DNA of 64,000 nucleotides from 2-12-FULL-35-23 sp965196985 (GCA_965196985.1 CBDALO010000214.1:124001-188000), one strand, 5' to 3'; positions 27,390-37,053 are shown, counted from the first letter of the stretch. Numbers and translations: made by a program. Notes: a model not told the origin generated them from the sequence alone.

Positions 27390-28130
27390 TCACCAATACT
27401 TCTTAAACTTCGAGACCGTGCGAGCCGATAACCACCACGTCATCAACCCCACTCCAATAAAAAACATCACCGGATTCAACCACCACGGTGAGACCAAATA
27501 AAACGCCAACAACCACCACAACACCGTGGGAACCACCCCTAAAAACCGATGGAAAATAAAACTCGATTCCCGACCAAACTCCGCGGTGCGAATCTCACGC
27601 AGCGCAAAGCCATCCACTACTCCGAACACCCAACACAACGCCAATAACGGCACAGCTAACAGGGCCAGCAACAACCGCCCTGCCACTAGCAGCGTGGTGT
27701 TTTTAAGGAGCTGCCAGACCTGCGTACTCGTGACCTTAACCTGTTGCCAGTCAGCACCTGCTGTGGCCAGTGCCTCTGCCCACACGCCGTGCTGTTCGTT
27801 TTTCATGCCTTGGTGAAGCTCGGTCTTAGCCGTTTTCACGAACGCACTGTGATCGACTGCCTGCATGGCGTGCTCAAGGCGTAACAAGCCTGCGTGCAGC
27901 CACGCAAAGAGCGCGGTGTCGTGATACTGCGCGGTGACCTGCGTTTGCTTGGCCACAGAATCCACCAGTCGTTGATTGGCTGTTTCAAACCCCACCTGAA
28001 ACCACCACCAACCACTCACCACCACGCCCAACACCCAACCCCATAGCACGCCTTTGACCACCGCATGCACTAAGCGTTTCCCGCTAAAGGCTTTACTTTG
28101 TTTTTTTTGTAACGGGTTTGGAGCTGGCAT
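27390..28130 (-). CDS. ICE membrane protein, PFL_4697 type (TIGR03747)
   Basis: A protein of 246 residues with four likely membrane segments: VVKGVLWGWVLGVVVSGWWW, LLVAGRLLLALLAVPLLALC, FLGVVPTVLWWLLAFYLV and LNPVMFFIGVGLMTWWL. VFGVVDGFALREIRTAEFGRE is the conserved cytoplasmic loop of TIGR03747. These proteins sit near TraD in the operon of related elements. The frame is intact and spaced 8 bp from the next gene. Confidence 0.8.
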   Translation of the reverse strand: MPAPNPLQKKQSKAFSGKRLVHAVVKGVLWGWVLGVVVSGWWWFQVGFETANQRLVDSVAKQTQVTAQYHDTALFAWLHAGLLRLEHAMQAVDHSAFVKTAKTELHQGMKNEQHGVWAEALATAGADWQQVKVTSTQVWQLLKNTTLLVAGRLLLALLAVPLLALCWVFGVVDGFALREIRTAEFGRESSFIFHRFLGVVPTVLWWLLAFYLVSPWWLNPVMFFIGVGLMTWWLSARTVSKFKKYW

Positions 28131-28138
28131 CGTCTGTC

Positions 28139-28654
28139 CTATTGTTCAAAGTCGGTGGCGGTGAGTAAAAACGGGTAATGCGATACCGGCAACCCGTCAC
28201 CCGATAACGACACGGGATTAAGGGCCAGGCCCGTTTGGCGTTCAATGACCGCCACCCGTTCGGCACTGCGTACATTCGTGATCAGCCCTAACGCGTGTAA
28301 GTCATTTAACGTGCGTGCATTCGTCACCGCCCATTGAATCGAACGCGGGTCATCCCCGATCACAAACAACGGCTGGCGTACCCAATCGGTTTTTAACGCA
28401 CGACTCACCAGTGGCCCTGCGGTTAAAGGGCTTTTCGCGGGAAACGCTAACCGATGAAAGGCAATGGGTTTGGGGTGCGTGAACGCCGGATTGGTTTTGA
28501 TCGCTTGCTCGGACACCGTCTCTTTAAGCGATTGAAACGGCCCTAAGTACGGCTTCGCTGGCACGGTTGGCCCTGTGGTCGCTATCACCGTTAAGTGCGC
28601 GAGAGCCACCCCACTCAGTAAACCCAATAGACTCGCTAATAAACCGGTTTTCAT
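28139..28654 (-). CDS. ICE protein, PFL_4695 type (TIGR03765)
   Basis: A protein of 171 residues with a signal peptide (LLASLLGLLSGVALAHLTV). The family core is clear: PLFVIGDDPRSIQWAV, LHALGLITNVRSAERV and LPVSHYPFLLTATDFEQ at the very end. It is a periplasmic protein of unknown mechanism, conserved in type G conjugation operons. It lies 2 bp downstream of the PFL_4693-type gene. Confidence 0.8.
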   Translation of the reverse strand: MKTGLLASLLGLLSGVALAHLTVIATTGPTVPAKPYLGPFQSLKETVSEQAIKTNPAFTHPKPIAFHRLAFPAKSPLTAGPLVSRALKTDWVRQPLFVIGDDPRSIQWAVTNARTLNDLHALGLITNVRSAERVAVIERQTGLALNPVSLSGDGLPVSHYPFLLTATDFEQ

Positions 28655-28656
28655 GC

Positions 28657-29523
28657 TTAAAACCTCGCTGTGTCAACCACACGGACTTTGCCCGCACGCA
28701 CTTGCAGTAACACCGGCAGGTGTGACAGTGCTTTTGGCACTTGTGCGAACGTGCCTTCATCGGTATTGACCGTCAGTCGGTGCGAGTGAATCCACTGCAC
28801 CGGCAAACCCGCTTTGGCCACCCACGCACGCACCGCTTGTGGGCTAGGGTGATCCGCAAAGTAAATATTGAGTGACGCACTCGGCTGTTTCTGCAACTGC
28901 ACCAACAAGGTATTGATCAGTCGGGTGCTGTTGAGTGTTAAGCGCGTTAATAAAAACACCTGATCGTGTGGAGCTAACACAATCGGGTGATACGCTAACG
29001 GACTAAAGCGTGAGGTATCAAACGGGCGAATAATCGGTAGCCCGCGACTGATCTTGGCCTTGGCGTCATTCGCTGCGGCTTGCCACGCCAGTTCTTTCGC
29101 CACGCGTTCTTGTAATTGTTGGGCGTACAAGTGCGCGTAGCGTTGGCGTTCGGCTTGGTTGCGGGCATTGAGTCCCAACACTTCCACCGGCGTTAAATGA
29201 TCCCACCACCACACACCGGAGCGGTTTTGCCTGAGAAGTGTGTAGCGGGCTTCTTCTTGCGGGGTTAAACGCCAAACTTGCGCTTGGTGTTTTTCTTGCG
29301 CGGTGAGTGTCACCTGCTGTATCGATTGACTCGGTAAAATGTCATCGCGGAAGGTTTTTAATCCTCGCCACGCGGTGGCAGGATCCCTCGCACCGGCTTG
29401 TAACAACGCTTGGGTGGGCATCACTTGTGTTAAGCGCACTTGACTGAAATCCACCGAGAAGGCTTGACCGGCTAAACCCAGCCCTGCCAGTAACAGTAAG
29501 CAACCGTGTTGAATCAAACGCAT
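28657..29523 (-). CDS. ICE protein, PFL_4693 type (TIGR03759)
   Basis: A protein of 288 residues with a signal peptide (GCLLLLAGLGLAGQAFSVDF). Core motifs are WRLTPQEEARYTLLRQNRSG, VWWWDHLTPVEVLGLNARN and QAERQRYAHLYAQQL, the family hallmark, followed by a long C-terminal extension ending HLPVLLQVRAGKVRVVD. AAGGAG lies just before the ATG. In the ancestor this start overlapped the upstream stop (TAATG), a coupling broken by the IS4 element next door. Confidence 0.8.
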   Translation of the reverse strand: MRLIQHGCLLLLAGLGLAGQAFSVDFSQVRLTQVMPTQALLQAGARDPATAWRGLKTFRDDILPSQSIQQVTLTAQEKHQAQVWRLTPQEEARYTLLRQNRSGVWWWDHLTPVEVLGLNARNQAERQRYAHLYAQQLQERVAKELAWQAAANDAKAKISRGLPIIRPFDTSRFSPLAYHPIVLAPHDQVFLLTRLTLNSTRLINTLLVQLQKQPSASLNIYFADHPSPQAVRAWVAKAGLPVQWIHSHRLTVNTDEGTFAQVPKALSHLPVLLQVRAGKVRVVDTARF

Positions 29524-29545
29524 TAGGCAAAGTCTCCTTGTAATT

Positions 29546-31014
29546 CTGAAAACTACCCAAAATTTAAATCAGCAAAATAATGCTGAAATATTGTGTAAAA
29601 ATGACTATGCTTTGTCTTTTTAACAAGACTAACGAGATGAGTATAAATGTTAAACTTCGCCGATTACGCTGCCCCTCTTTTTTCAAAATTAACTGGGAAA
29701 GTTGTTTTAAAAAAATCTATCGACGATTGTAGGAAAGCTATTAACTGAAGGTAGTTGTAAGTTGTTCAGTTCATCAAAAGATAACAATGAGTATAAAAAG
29801 ATGATTCGTACACTTACCGGTGAAAATAAAAGCACCGATTTAGATCCAATAAAAACAAATGATGTATTGCTAGAACAGAGCTGTGAAAAACTTTCACACG
29901 CCAGTAAAATTGATGTTCTTCATGATCCTTCTGATATTAGAAAGCCACATAGCAAGCAAACTGAAAATCTAGGTAAAGTAAGGAGTCTGGACGGGGATAT
30001 TATCAATGGTTACAGCACGCATAACGCAGTTGCATTAGTACCTGGTGATAAGGCTGTGCATCTACTATCGCATGTAAGCTACAGCAATAAAGACCCTAAG
30101 TTTTTAAAAGCTGAGCATATTAAGAAAATAGAGGCTGGAAAGCCATTTGAGGGAGATAAAGAGGCCAAGAGTCTTTATGAATCTGGTGATTACTTTAATA
30201 AAAAGCTGCTGTCTATTCGTGAAATAGAAAAAATAGGAATCTGCCTAAAATCAAAGAATGAAGATGCAACCATTACCCATATTCTAGATAGAGAGTTTGA
30301 TGATAATGACTATCTCTCACTAATTGATACAAACCTAGATCAAGACTTTATTATTCGCTCAAAAATAACAAGAACAATAGAAGGTAGAGGTGATGATGGT
30401 AAAAAGCTTAAGCTGATTAACGCTGATTTTGATGCTCAAGGCGAAAAGCAATTCCAAAAGTTAACAGTTGGAAAGAATTGCGTACAAGACGGAAAAATAA
30501 CTATTTATTTTGGAGAGTTTGAGAACTTCAATGCAATTAAAATCCAAATTACAGGCAGAGATGGTAGGAGAATTTTTAAGAATGACATGCTGCTATTAAC
30601 TAATAAAAAAGTAACGACTTTTGATGAGGCGTATGAGGTATACATAGCCTATCTATCTCGTGCGAAAATTGAATATGTTTTTAAATTTCTCAAGGAAGGA
30701 CTAGGCTGGGAAAATATGCAGATAAAAAATTTTAAAGGGATACAAAATCTACTGGCTGTATGTTTTTATGTGGCCTCATATTTGTATGAGATAGGTAAGG
30801 AAAAAGCTTATGACGATTACGCAATTATGCTAGCTAAATTAGGAGATGGTAAGGGCAAGGTGACACGACACTTTATTGCGAAGGGTATTAGAAAACTTCT
30901 AACGTATCACTTAGTAGAGCAATTTTTTAAAGAAAATAGTGTTTCTCAAGAAGAACAAAAAGAATTATCGAATTCAGTTCAGGTAGGGAGATAACAATTT
31001 TGGGTAGTTCTCAG
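29546..31014 (+). mobile_element. IS4-family element, 1469 bp, in the conjugation operon
   Basis: The terminal repeats CTGAAAACTACCCAAAATT and CTGAGAACTACCCAAAATT (right end, reverse complement) match at 18 of 19 positions. The 7-bp direct repeat TGTAATT flanks both sides (29539-29545, 31015-31021). It lies antisense to the operon between two genes and may exert polarity on everything downstream. Confidence 0.95.
29647..30994 (+). pseudogene. IS4-family transposase with N-terminal frameshift
   Basis: The main frame (from TTG 29762, 410 residues) shows HILDREFDDNDY (D) and the Y-(2)-R-(3)-E-(6)-K signature in YLSRAKIEYVFKFLK. An upstream ATG at 29647 opens another frame reading LNFADYAAPLFSKLTGKVVL that ends at 29746. 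With one A fewer in the seven-A run at 29709-29715 the two join as VVLKNLSTIVGKLLTEGSC. The transposase is therefore either mutated, or depends on slippage in the A run, or starts late at the TTG. Confidence 0.7.
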
Positions 31015-31700
31015 TGTAATTGCACCGCTGCACACACGCCTTTGGCATTGGTGAATTGCGCGGTTTGGTGTTCGTAGTCACTGTGGGTTAACTGCCAACC
31101 CGCCAGCGTTAAATGGGTTTCTAACGGCACAACGCTGTGGTTATACGCTACCGAGACCACCGCTTGCCCGTTAATCCAATCGATGGCGCGTACCGTGAAC
31201 GGTAGGTGATCGGCACTCAAACAGGTTTGATGACGATTGAGCTTTTCAATCGCGGTGAGCTGTTTGACCGTGTCGTGTTGATTGCTGGCGATGGTGGAGG
31301 CTAGCTCCCCCACTTGTTGATGTAACGTTTGATAGTGCTGCTGATTACTGGTTTGTAACTGCGAGAGATTGCTCATCACACCTGCAAGCGTGGTTTTCAC
31401 TTGGGCATTAATGGTTGAGGAGGCCGGTTTTGATAAGCGTTGTTGCACCTCACTCAATTTGGCTTGAATCGCCGATAAGGACGCCGTCAGCACCGCTGTT
31501 TGATTAACGGGTGCAAGCGCAGGAGTGGCTACGTCATGATGAGCGGGTGTCGTGGTTTTAAGGTGATTCGCCACTGCAACTAAGGCTAGTAACACCAGTA
31601 GCGCACCAATGAGTATTACTAACCTTTTGCGACCCAGTGCGCGTAGCAACGCACGTAATCGTACGAGCTGAGAGTGAACGTGGGTGAGTAACTTAGGCAT
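31011..31700 (-). CDS. Coiled-coil membrane protein, C-terminus altered by IS4
   Basis: A protein of 229 residues: a basic N-terminus, one membrane segment (RLVILIGALLVLLALVAVAN), then a periplasmic coiled coil (residues about 70-150, LSAIQAKLSEVQQRLS onward), and a small C-terminal domain (LPFTVRAIDWINGQAVVSV). The IS4 insertion changes the end: it now terminates VQLH, but without the IS the frame would read VQLQGDFA and stop in TAATG, overlapping the next ATG. Function unknown; position among the PilL- and PFL_4693-type genes suggests a role in the secretion apparatus. Confidence 0.7.
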   Translation of the reverse strand: MPKLLTHVHSQLVRLRALLRALGRKRLVILIGALLVLLALVAVANHLKTTTPAHHDVATPALAPVNQTAVLTASLSAIQAKLSEVQQRLSKPASSTINAQVKTTLAGVMSNLSQLQTSNQQHYQTLHQQVGELASTIASNQHDTVKQLTAIEKLNRHQTCLSADHLPFTVRAIDWINGQAVVSVAYNHSVVPLETHLTLAGWQLTHSDYEHQTAQFTNAKGVCAAVQLH

Positions 31701-31908
31701 GCGGGGCCTCCTCTAAATTAGCGACTTCAACACCTTGTAAGGTGGGTTTGCGGGGTAAGACTTTCGGCACGTGCCGGTGTGTCACGTGATGCTGACGCTC
31801 TAAACGTTTCACGGTTTGTTCGAGACGGTGCGTGCGCTGGTCACTGTGTGAGTGCATCGCCGCTAAACCGCCAACCGAAGCAATAATAAAAATAGCAATC
31901 CACATCAT
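31693..31908 (-). CDS. Small membrane-anchored protein
   Basis: A 71-residue protein with an N-terminal membrane segment (WIAIFIIASVGGLAAM) followed by a charged helical region (RTHRLEQTVKRLERQHHVTH) and a short polar tail. It overlaps its upstream neighbour by 4 bp and its downstream neighbour by 8 bp, so it is clearly part of the operon. No family recognised. Confidence 0.65.
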   Translation of the reverse strand: MMWIAIFIIASVGGLAAMHSHSDQRTHRLEQTVKRLERQHHVTHRHVPKVLPRKPTLQGVEVANLEEAPHA

Positions 31909-32357
31909 GCGTGAGGTTTCCTTTTAGAATGAGAGTGGCGCAACACAAACGGTTGGTTCACTCGAAATGACACTAAACGGTGAATCGGATCCACCACCAA
32001 TCGAAACGCTTGCGTGCCCATTAACACCACTAAGGTACGTTGAATGGCTAATGGGCCTAACTCGCGTTGGGTAATCGGCAAGGGTTTGGCTAACACCACT
32101 TGCGCCTCTTTCGGTAACACGGCAGTTGGCACTAACGCATAGCCCGTATTGGCCAACACCTGCGTGAGAGCTTGTTGAATCGTTTGCACCGAAGGGCTAA
32201 ACCGAAAGCGAGCAATGGCGACTAACGGGTCTTGCTGCGCGGGGGTCGCCACGGCTTTTACGGTACTAAACCGCCCCACTTGCACGAGTGGCGAACTCGC
32301 CAGTGCCCAGTGGGACAACACGGTTAAACACAAAAAACACAGCACACGGTTACGCAT
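31905..32357 (-). CDS. PilL-like conjugation protein (TIGR03748 type)
   Basis: The true start is taken as the ATG at 32357, directly followed by a signal peptide (RVLCFLCLTVLSHWALAS); the longer frame to 32612 runs through the upstream gene. The product is about 150 residues with VQTIQQALTQVLANTGYALV and LAIQRTLVVLMGTQAFRLVV, the conserved part of PFGI-1-class PilL N-terminal proteins, which open the T4SS gene block in related elements. It is probably periplasmic. Confidence 0.75.
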   Translation of the reverse strand: MRNRVLCFLCLTVLSHWALASSPLVQVGRFSTVKAVATPAQQDPLVAIARFRFSPSVQTIQQALTQVLANTGYALVPTAVLPKEAQVVLAKPLPITQRELGPLAIQRTLVVLMGTQAFRLVVDPIHRLVSFRVNQPFVLRHSHSKRKPHA

Positions 32358-32904
32358 GGTTAGAAGACTCCTGTTGTAACGTGGAAAAAATGGTGGTGAG
32401 GGTATTGAGCGTGCCTGCCTGATCGTAAACACCAAAACCTTGTAAGGTGCAGCGTGGCTCACTCGGCCACTGCGGGAGTAAGTGCTTGGGTAATTTGCAC
32501 GCGAGAATCTCGCACTTGTCGTCACGGATGCAATCCAAAGTGACGTGCGGGCGATACTGAAAAATTTCGGTGTGACCACACACCTCAGTGATCGAGCGGT
32601 TGAGCTGTTCAAGCTCTGGCGAATGAATCGACAAGGCTAATAAAGCATAGCCTTTTTGCGTAGGCAGCAACACCAGCTCACCGACTTCGATGGTGAGTGG
32701 CTCAGTCGGTAATACCGTTAAAGCCTGTGCTAACGCCTTTTTAGGCAATTCGCGTGCCACGGTTAAGTGTGGCACGTATTCCTTCATCGGATGGTCAAAG
32801 CGTTCTTCCGCTTTGACTCGCGCTTGGATGGTGTGCTTAAAGTCCTGAAAGCACGCAGGCAGTAACGCAGCAATCGCGTAGCCTTGATAGAGTGTGTTCG
32901 TCAT
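32350..32904 (-). CDS. 2H phosphoesterase (2'-5' RNA ligase family)
   Basis: The ATG at 32904 gives about 184 residues; an in-frame start at 32961 would overlap the previous gene. Two HxT motifs define the fold: VPHLTVARELP near residue 50 and YRPHVTLDCI near residue 120. 2H enzymes hydrolyse or ligate 2'-5' bonds or cyclic phosphates on RNA or nucleotides. It lies between the BNR lipoprotein and the PilL-like gene with an 8-bp overlap, an unusual partner for a T4SS operon. Confidence 0.8.
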   Translation of the reverse strand: MTNTLYQGYAIAALLPACFQDFKHTIQARVKAEERFDHPMKEYVPHLTVARELPKKALAQALTVLPTEPLTIEVGELVLLPTQKGYALLALSIHSPELEQLNRSITEVCGHTEIFQYRPHVTLDCIRDDKCEILACKLPKHLLPQWPSEPRCTLQGFGVYDQAGTLNTLTTIFSTLQQESSNHA

Positions 32905-32953
32905 CGGTTTCCTCGCTAAGTGAGTTTGTTGTGTTCCGCTGCTTGGTAGGTTG

Positions 32954-35902
32954 TTAATCATCTTGGATCACCGCCTTACCTTTGAATGACAACCCGTTAT
33001 CAGTCGCCACAAACAACAGGTTGTTGCCTTGTGCCACTGAGCCAATATTGTTACCACTCAATCCGTTCTTCATGGTTTGGTTCGTCCAGCTTTTGCCATT
33101 ATCAGTGCTAATGGATAAACCACCCTCGGTGCCGGCATACAACGTGTTGCCAACCGCTTGTACGCGATAGACGTTATTGGAGCCAAGGCCATTGTTCATT
33201 GTGACCGTTTGCCATGACCGGCCTTGATTGCTGGAAATTGAAAGCCCTTGATCGGTTGAAACAAACCAAGTGCTGTTGATGACACGAAATCTATGCACGT
33301 AATCACCTGCCAAACCCGATCCACTGGTTAGGTGCTGCCAGCTTTTGCCTTGATCAGATGAAATCGCCACGCCAAAATCCGTGCTGACGTAATACGTGTT
33401 ATTGTGAATAAAAACATCACTAACCTCAGTCCCTAAACCCACGTTGTGCATAGTAAAGTGTTGGCCACCATCGATGCTCATGCCTAACCCATGATCAGTA
33501 CCCACTAAAACCGTTTTTCCAGACACCCACACGGAAGAATCATCACGAAGACTCAAGCCTTGTTGCTTTCCAACCGAGTGCCACGTCTTGCCACTGTCAG
33601 TCGAAAAGGAGAGGCCACCATCACCTTGCTGTGCGCCCTGATTAATGGCTGCGTAAACCGTGTTGCCCTCAGTTGCTAATGCCAGCACATCGTTGCCTGC
33701 AAGCCCATCGGATGACGTTTTTATTATCCACGTCAAACCCCCATCACGGCTCACACCAATTCCTAAATCAGTAGCTGCATAAACGGTGCCATCCGAAGCC
33801 ACCACGATATCACGCAGATCGGTTTGCGGTAAGCTTGCACCAATCGTGACATTGTGAAAGAACTTGTCTGCCTCAGCACGCATAGCCAAGCCACCACGCG
33901 TGGCAGCAAACACCGTGCCATGATCAACAGTCACGCCCACCACCTCATTCAAACCTAACCCCTGTTGGGTCGTTTGCGTCAGCCAGTGTTGGCCTTTGTC
34001 CTGACTGATTGAAAGCCCTTGGCTAGTCCCTGCAAAAATCGACTCACCCACGATGCTCACGGCATTAACTTCATCAGACCCTAGCCCATCTTGTTGTTTT
34101 TTGATGTGCCAGTGCTGACCTAAATCGGTGCTCACGGCTACGCCTTGTAAACTTGCCACCGCCCAGATCTGATTGCTTGCACTCACGTCTTGAAGACCTG
34201 AGAGTGTTAATCCTTGAGCACTGCCAAATGAACGCCAAGACATGCCTTGATTCTCACTCACCCATAACTTGGCTGGTGTCACTAAAAAGAGTGCGCCATC
34301 AAAAACCTTGATTGAGATAATAGGTGCAGTACCCAGCGCTGAAACAACTTGCCAGCTTTCCCCCCAGTCCTCACTTTTCGCAAGACCCTTGCCAGTACCG
34401 ACAAAAAGTGTGCTCCCTAAGATCACCACACTGTTGCAACCGTCACTGGGCAGCCCTTGCTGAGTATTAATGGTCTTCCAGCTTTCTCCACCGTCTAGCG
34501 ACAGCGATAACCCAAAGTCAGTCGCTAGTGCAATGACCTTGCCAGACACGGCCACATCAAACGCCACATTGCTCACTAAGCCATTGGCGGTTGTGGCATT
34601 CACCCAATGCTTGCCAAGGTCGTGAGAGATTGACAATCCTGCTAGCGTCGCTGCATAAAGTGTATGGTTGGACACAGTTACTTCGTTAACAGCATTGCTG
34701 CCTAATTGATTGGAGAGATTCGCACTATCAAAAAAGTCAGGATAGGTATTACTGGTGAGTAACACACCGGCAGCCTCTTCGCCTTGTTGTGGCGTATTGC
34801 CATAGACGAATGAAGTCAAGCGAGCTTGTGCTCGACCTAATTTGCCGGATGTGAAATGCACGTTCGCACGGCAACTACTTTGTCCCGCTAGCTGATCACC
34901 GCAATTATTTTGAGGGCTTTTCACGAATGTCGAATCAACAGGAGTCATTACTTGCGTTAATTGAGTCAACGGTTCTGACGCGCTGTTATGTGCGGTTAAC
35001 GGGATTTCTTCATCCAGCCCTTGCGTCATCACGACATGGCTATTGCGACTTAAACTTAAGTAACTGGACGCGTTGGAACCCGTGATTAATTGATTGACGG
35101 TATCCGCATTTGACCCTGAAACGCTGAGGTTGTCACTGCCACTTGGAAACTGCGTTAAGCTTCCATCCAGTGTCACGGTACAGGTTTGTAATGCACCAAG
35201 TGCTTGACCGGCAAGGCAGGTGCTTTTTTTATCTTCCGTCACCCCTGCCACATACGGCAGTTTGATGGCAAGCTGTTGCACAGGCACAGCACTGGTGTTT
35301 TTAATGAAGAGGGTGCGGTGCGCGCCTGGTATAAGGGTAACCGTTTGGTGTTGTTGTGCGTGCTGTCTTGCCACTTGAAGTCGTAAAGGAAGCTGCGAGT
35401 CAAACCCCACCAATGAGTCACTCGGTACAATCGTTAATTGCGGACGAAGTATGGTCAACGTTTGTTGCGCTTTCACGGTATTAGCAACACGCGCACTCAC
35501 AATCACCTGACACGAAGGATCCGTTGCCTTTGCGGTCACTGAAAACGTACACGCTTGCCCTGCTGCTAAAGGCTGTGCGCTGCAATGATTGTTGGTAATT
35601 ACGGCTGCAGATGAGCGGGCAGTCGTTACACTGGCTGTATCACTCACACCTAACGCAATACCACTTACTGAATCGCTGCCGGTGTTTTGTAAATGGTACG
35701 TGACCACTCCCCCACTCCCCACTTGACTTGCGCCAGCAGTGAGCTGTAGCGACACGTTATGCGGTGGTGTCGGTTTTGGTGACCCACCGGTGCTGTCATC
35801 ATCATCGCTCCCGGGTGGTTTACACGCAGACAGTGCTAACACGCTCACACTCACGAGTACTGCCACGCTCGTTTTAAAGCACTGGGCTAACGGCTTTACT
35901 GG
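32954..35902 (-). CDS. Large BNR/beta-propeller-repeat lipoprotein
   Basis: About 982 residues. The signal peptide ends in VLALSAC, a lipobox, so it is a lipoprotein, followed by a DDDD-containing linker. Residues about 50-370 form Ig-like or CARDB-like modules with paired cysteines (QACTFSVTAKATDPSCQVIV). From about 400 to the end, some 14 repeats of about 42 residues follow the pattern GLSISxDxGKSW, then GLxxNxVxxV, then LYAGT, as in Asp-box/BNR propellers (two seven-bladed rings would fit). Likely surface-exposed; a role in adhesion or host contact is inference. It heads the accessory genes upstream of the T4SS block. Confidence 0.8.
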   Translation of the reverse strand, partial: PVKPLAQCFKTSVAVLVSVSVLALSACKPPGSDDDDSTGGSPKPTPPHNVSLQLTAGASQVGSGGVVTYHLQNTGSDSVSGIALGVSDTASVTTARSSAAVITNNHCSAQPLAAGQACTFSVTAKATDPSCQVIVSARVANTVKAQQTLTILRPQLTIVPSDSLVGFDSQLPLRLQVARQHAQQHQTVTLIPGAHRTLFIKNTSAVPVQQLAIKLPYVAGVTEDKKSTCLAGQALGALQTCTVTLDGSLTQFPSGSDNLSVSGSNADTVNQLITGSNASSYLSLSRNSHVVMTQGLDEEIPLTAHNSASEPLTQLTQVMTPVDSTFVKSPQNNCGDQLAGQSSCRANVHFTSGKLGRAQARLTSFVYGNTPQQGEEAAGVLLTSNTYPDFFDSANLSNQLGSNAVNEVTVSNHTLYAATLAGLSISHDLGKHWVNATTANGLVSNVAFDVAVSGKVIALATDFGLSLSLDGGESWKTINTQQGLPSDGCNSVVILGSTLFVGTGKGLAKSEDWGESWQVVSALGTAPIISIKVFDGALFLVTPAKLWVSENQGMSWRSFGSAQGLTLSGLQDVSASNQIWAVASLQGVAVSTDLGQHWHIKKQQDGLGSDEVNAVSIVGESIFAGTSQGLSISQDKGQHWLTQTTQQGLGLNEVVGVTVDHGTVFAATRGGLAMRAEADKFFHNVTIGASLPQTDLRDIVVASDGTVYAATDLGIGVSRDGGLTWIIKTSSDGLAGNDVLALATEGNTVYAAINQGAQQGDGGLSFSTDSGKTWHSVGKQQGLSLRDDSSVWVSGKTVLVGTDHGLGMSIDGGQHFTMHNVGLGTEVSDVFIHNNTYYVSTDFGVAISSDQGKSWQHLTSGSGLAGDYVHRFRVINSTWFVSTDQGLSISSNQGRSWQTVTMNNGLGSNNVYRVQAVGNTLYAGTEGGLSISTDNGKSWTNQTMKNGLSGNNIGSVAQGNNLLFVATDNGLSFKGKAVIQDD

Positions 35903-37050
35903 CATACACTGCACTCCTCAATCAAATGCTCGTCACCGTAAACCAGCGACACCACCTCTTGATAAAAGGCGGGTTTCGCTTTTAACAGCGTCATTAAGCG
36001 GTTGCACTCGATGTCCATCGCACGCGTCACTAATGCTTTGACGACTTCATGCGGTGTTAAGTAACTGAGTAACGCTTTAAGCAACGAGAAAGCCCGCGCT
36101 TCTTCGCCTGCGGTTCTGGCGTTTACTAACGCCTTGATCACGTTTTGCAAGGCCGAGTAACTCAAGTAACTGGGCGTGCGAATAAAATCCAAACGCTGCA
36201 CGGGCGGTAAGTGTGTCATTAACTCGGCTAAGACTGTTTCACACCCTTCAGGACAACAAAGCGCTAAGGGTTGCAAGAGATTTGAACCCGAATGCGTGCG
36301 TGTACAGACGACCTCGCGTTGTTTCTCAGGGGACAAGGCGTGAAATAACAGCAAAAAGCTTTCCGTGTTGGTGCTGATCGCATTCTCCAGCACTCGCGTG
36401 CCGAAGGTGTTTTCCGTTAATATCACTTTGTCACGTTCAGACGCAGGAACACGGGCCAGTAACGCTTTGATCGCTTGGGGTTGTTCACAAAATTCCGATA
36501 ACAACGTGTCACCCAAGGCATTGGTTGCTTGCAACGCGGCGTCTAACTGGGCTTGCGGATAAAAGGCCAGCAACCACGTCAACACCTCAAACTCAGACGC
36601 ATTGAACAAAAGCGCGTGGGTACTCAGCTGATGATCAATTAAGGCTTGCCATTCTTCCCGTGTAAACAGATCCTTGACCAACGCCAAGGTCTTGCTGCTT
36701 CGGCAAGCTAAGGCGAGTAACGAATTAACCGCTTCGCTTTCATGGTATAACAACGCTTTTAAGCCGAGTGTGTCGCCTTGATAAATTGTCTTCAGTGCAA
36801 CCAGCTCTTGCGCTTCCATCCCTACGTGGCAGCGGTACGCTAAGTCGTGAGCAAGCAACCCGGTTTCGTTCAGCAACGTTTTACTGTGCTCCGGCGGAAC
36901 ACCGTCTTGCACTAACACGCTGGGTAACATCAGCGTCTTGGTGCATTGCGCGACCGTGCTCACTGGTGCCGGGGCTGATTGAGTTATCCCACAATAAACA
37001 CTGTGCTGAGTCTTGCGGGTCTGTTCGTTACGATTGCTTGGCATACTCAT
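35896..37050 (-). CDS. Helical-repeat (solenoid) protein, unknown
   Basis: A 384-residue protein without signal peptide or membrane segment. It is all-helical by appearance, with irregular repeats of about 35 residues resembling ankyrin or pumilio-like solenoids (NALGDTLLSEFCEQPQAIKA; NTFGTRVLENAISTNTESFL; THSGSNLLQPLALC). The C-terminus is cysteine-containing (EECSVCQ). Such solenoids bind proteins and are frequent among secreted effectors of intracellular gammaproteobacteria, but no secretion signal can be proven. It overlaps the lipoprotein start by a few bases. Confidence 0.65.
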   Translation of the reverse strand: MSMPSNRNEQTRKTQHSVYCGITQSAPAPVSTVAQCTKTLMLPSVLVQDGVPPEHSKTLLNETGLLAHDLAYRCHVGMEAQELVALKTIYQGDTLGLKALLYHESEAVNSLLALACRSSKTLALVKDLFTREEWQALIDHQLSTHALLFNASEFEVLTWLLAFYPQAQLDAALQATNALGDTLLSEFCEQPQAIKALLARVPASERDKVILTENTFGTRVLENAISTNTESFLLLFHALSPEKQREVVCTRTHSGSNLLQPLALCCPEGCETVLAELMTHLPPVQRLDFIRTPSYLSYSALQNVIKALVNARTAGEEARAFSLLKALLSYLTPHEVVKALVTRAMDIECNRLMTLLKAKPAFYQEVVSLVYGDEHLIEECSVCQ

Positions 37051-37053
37051 GTC

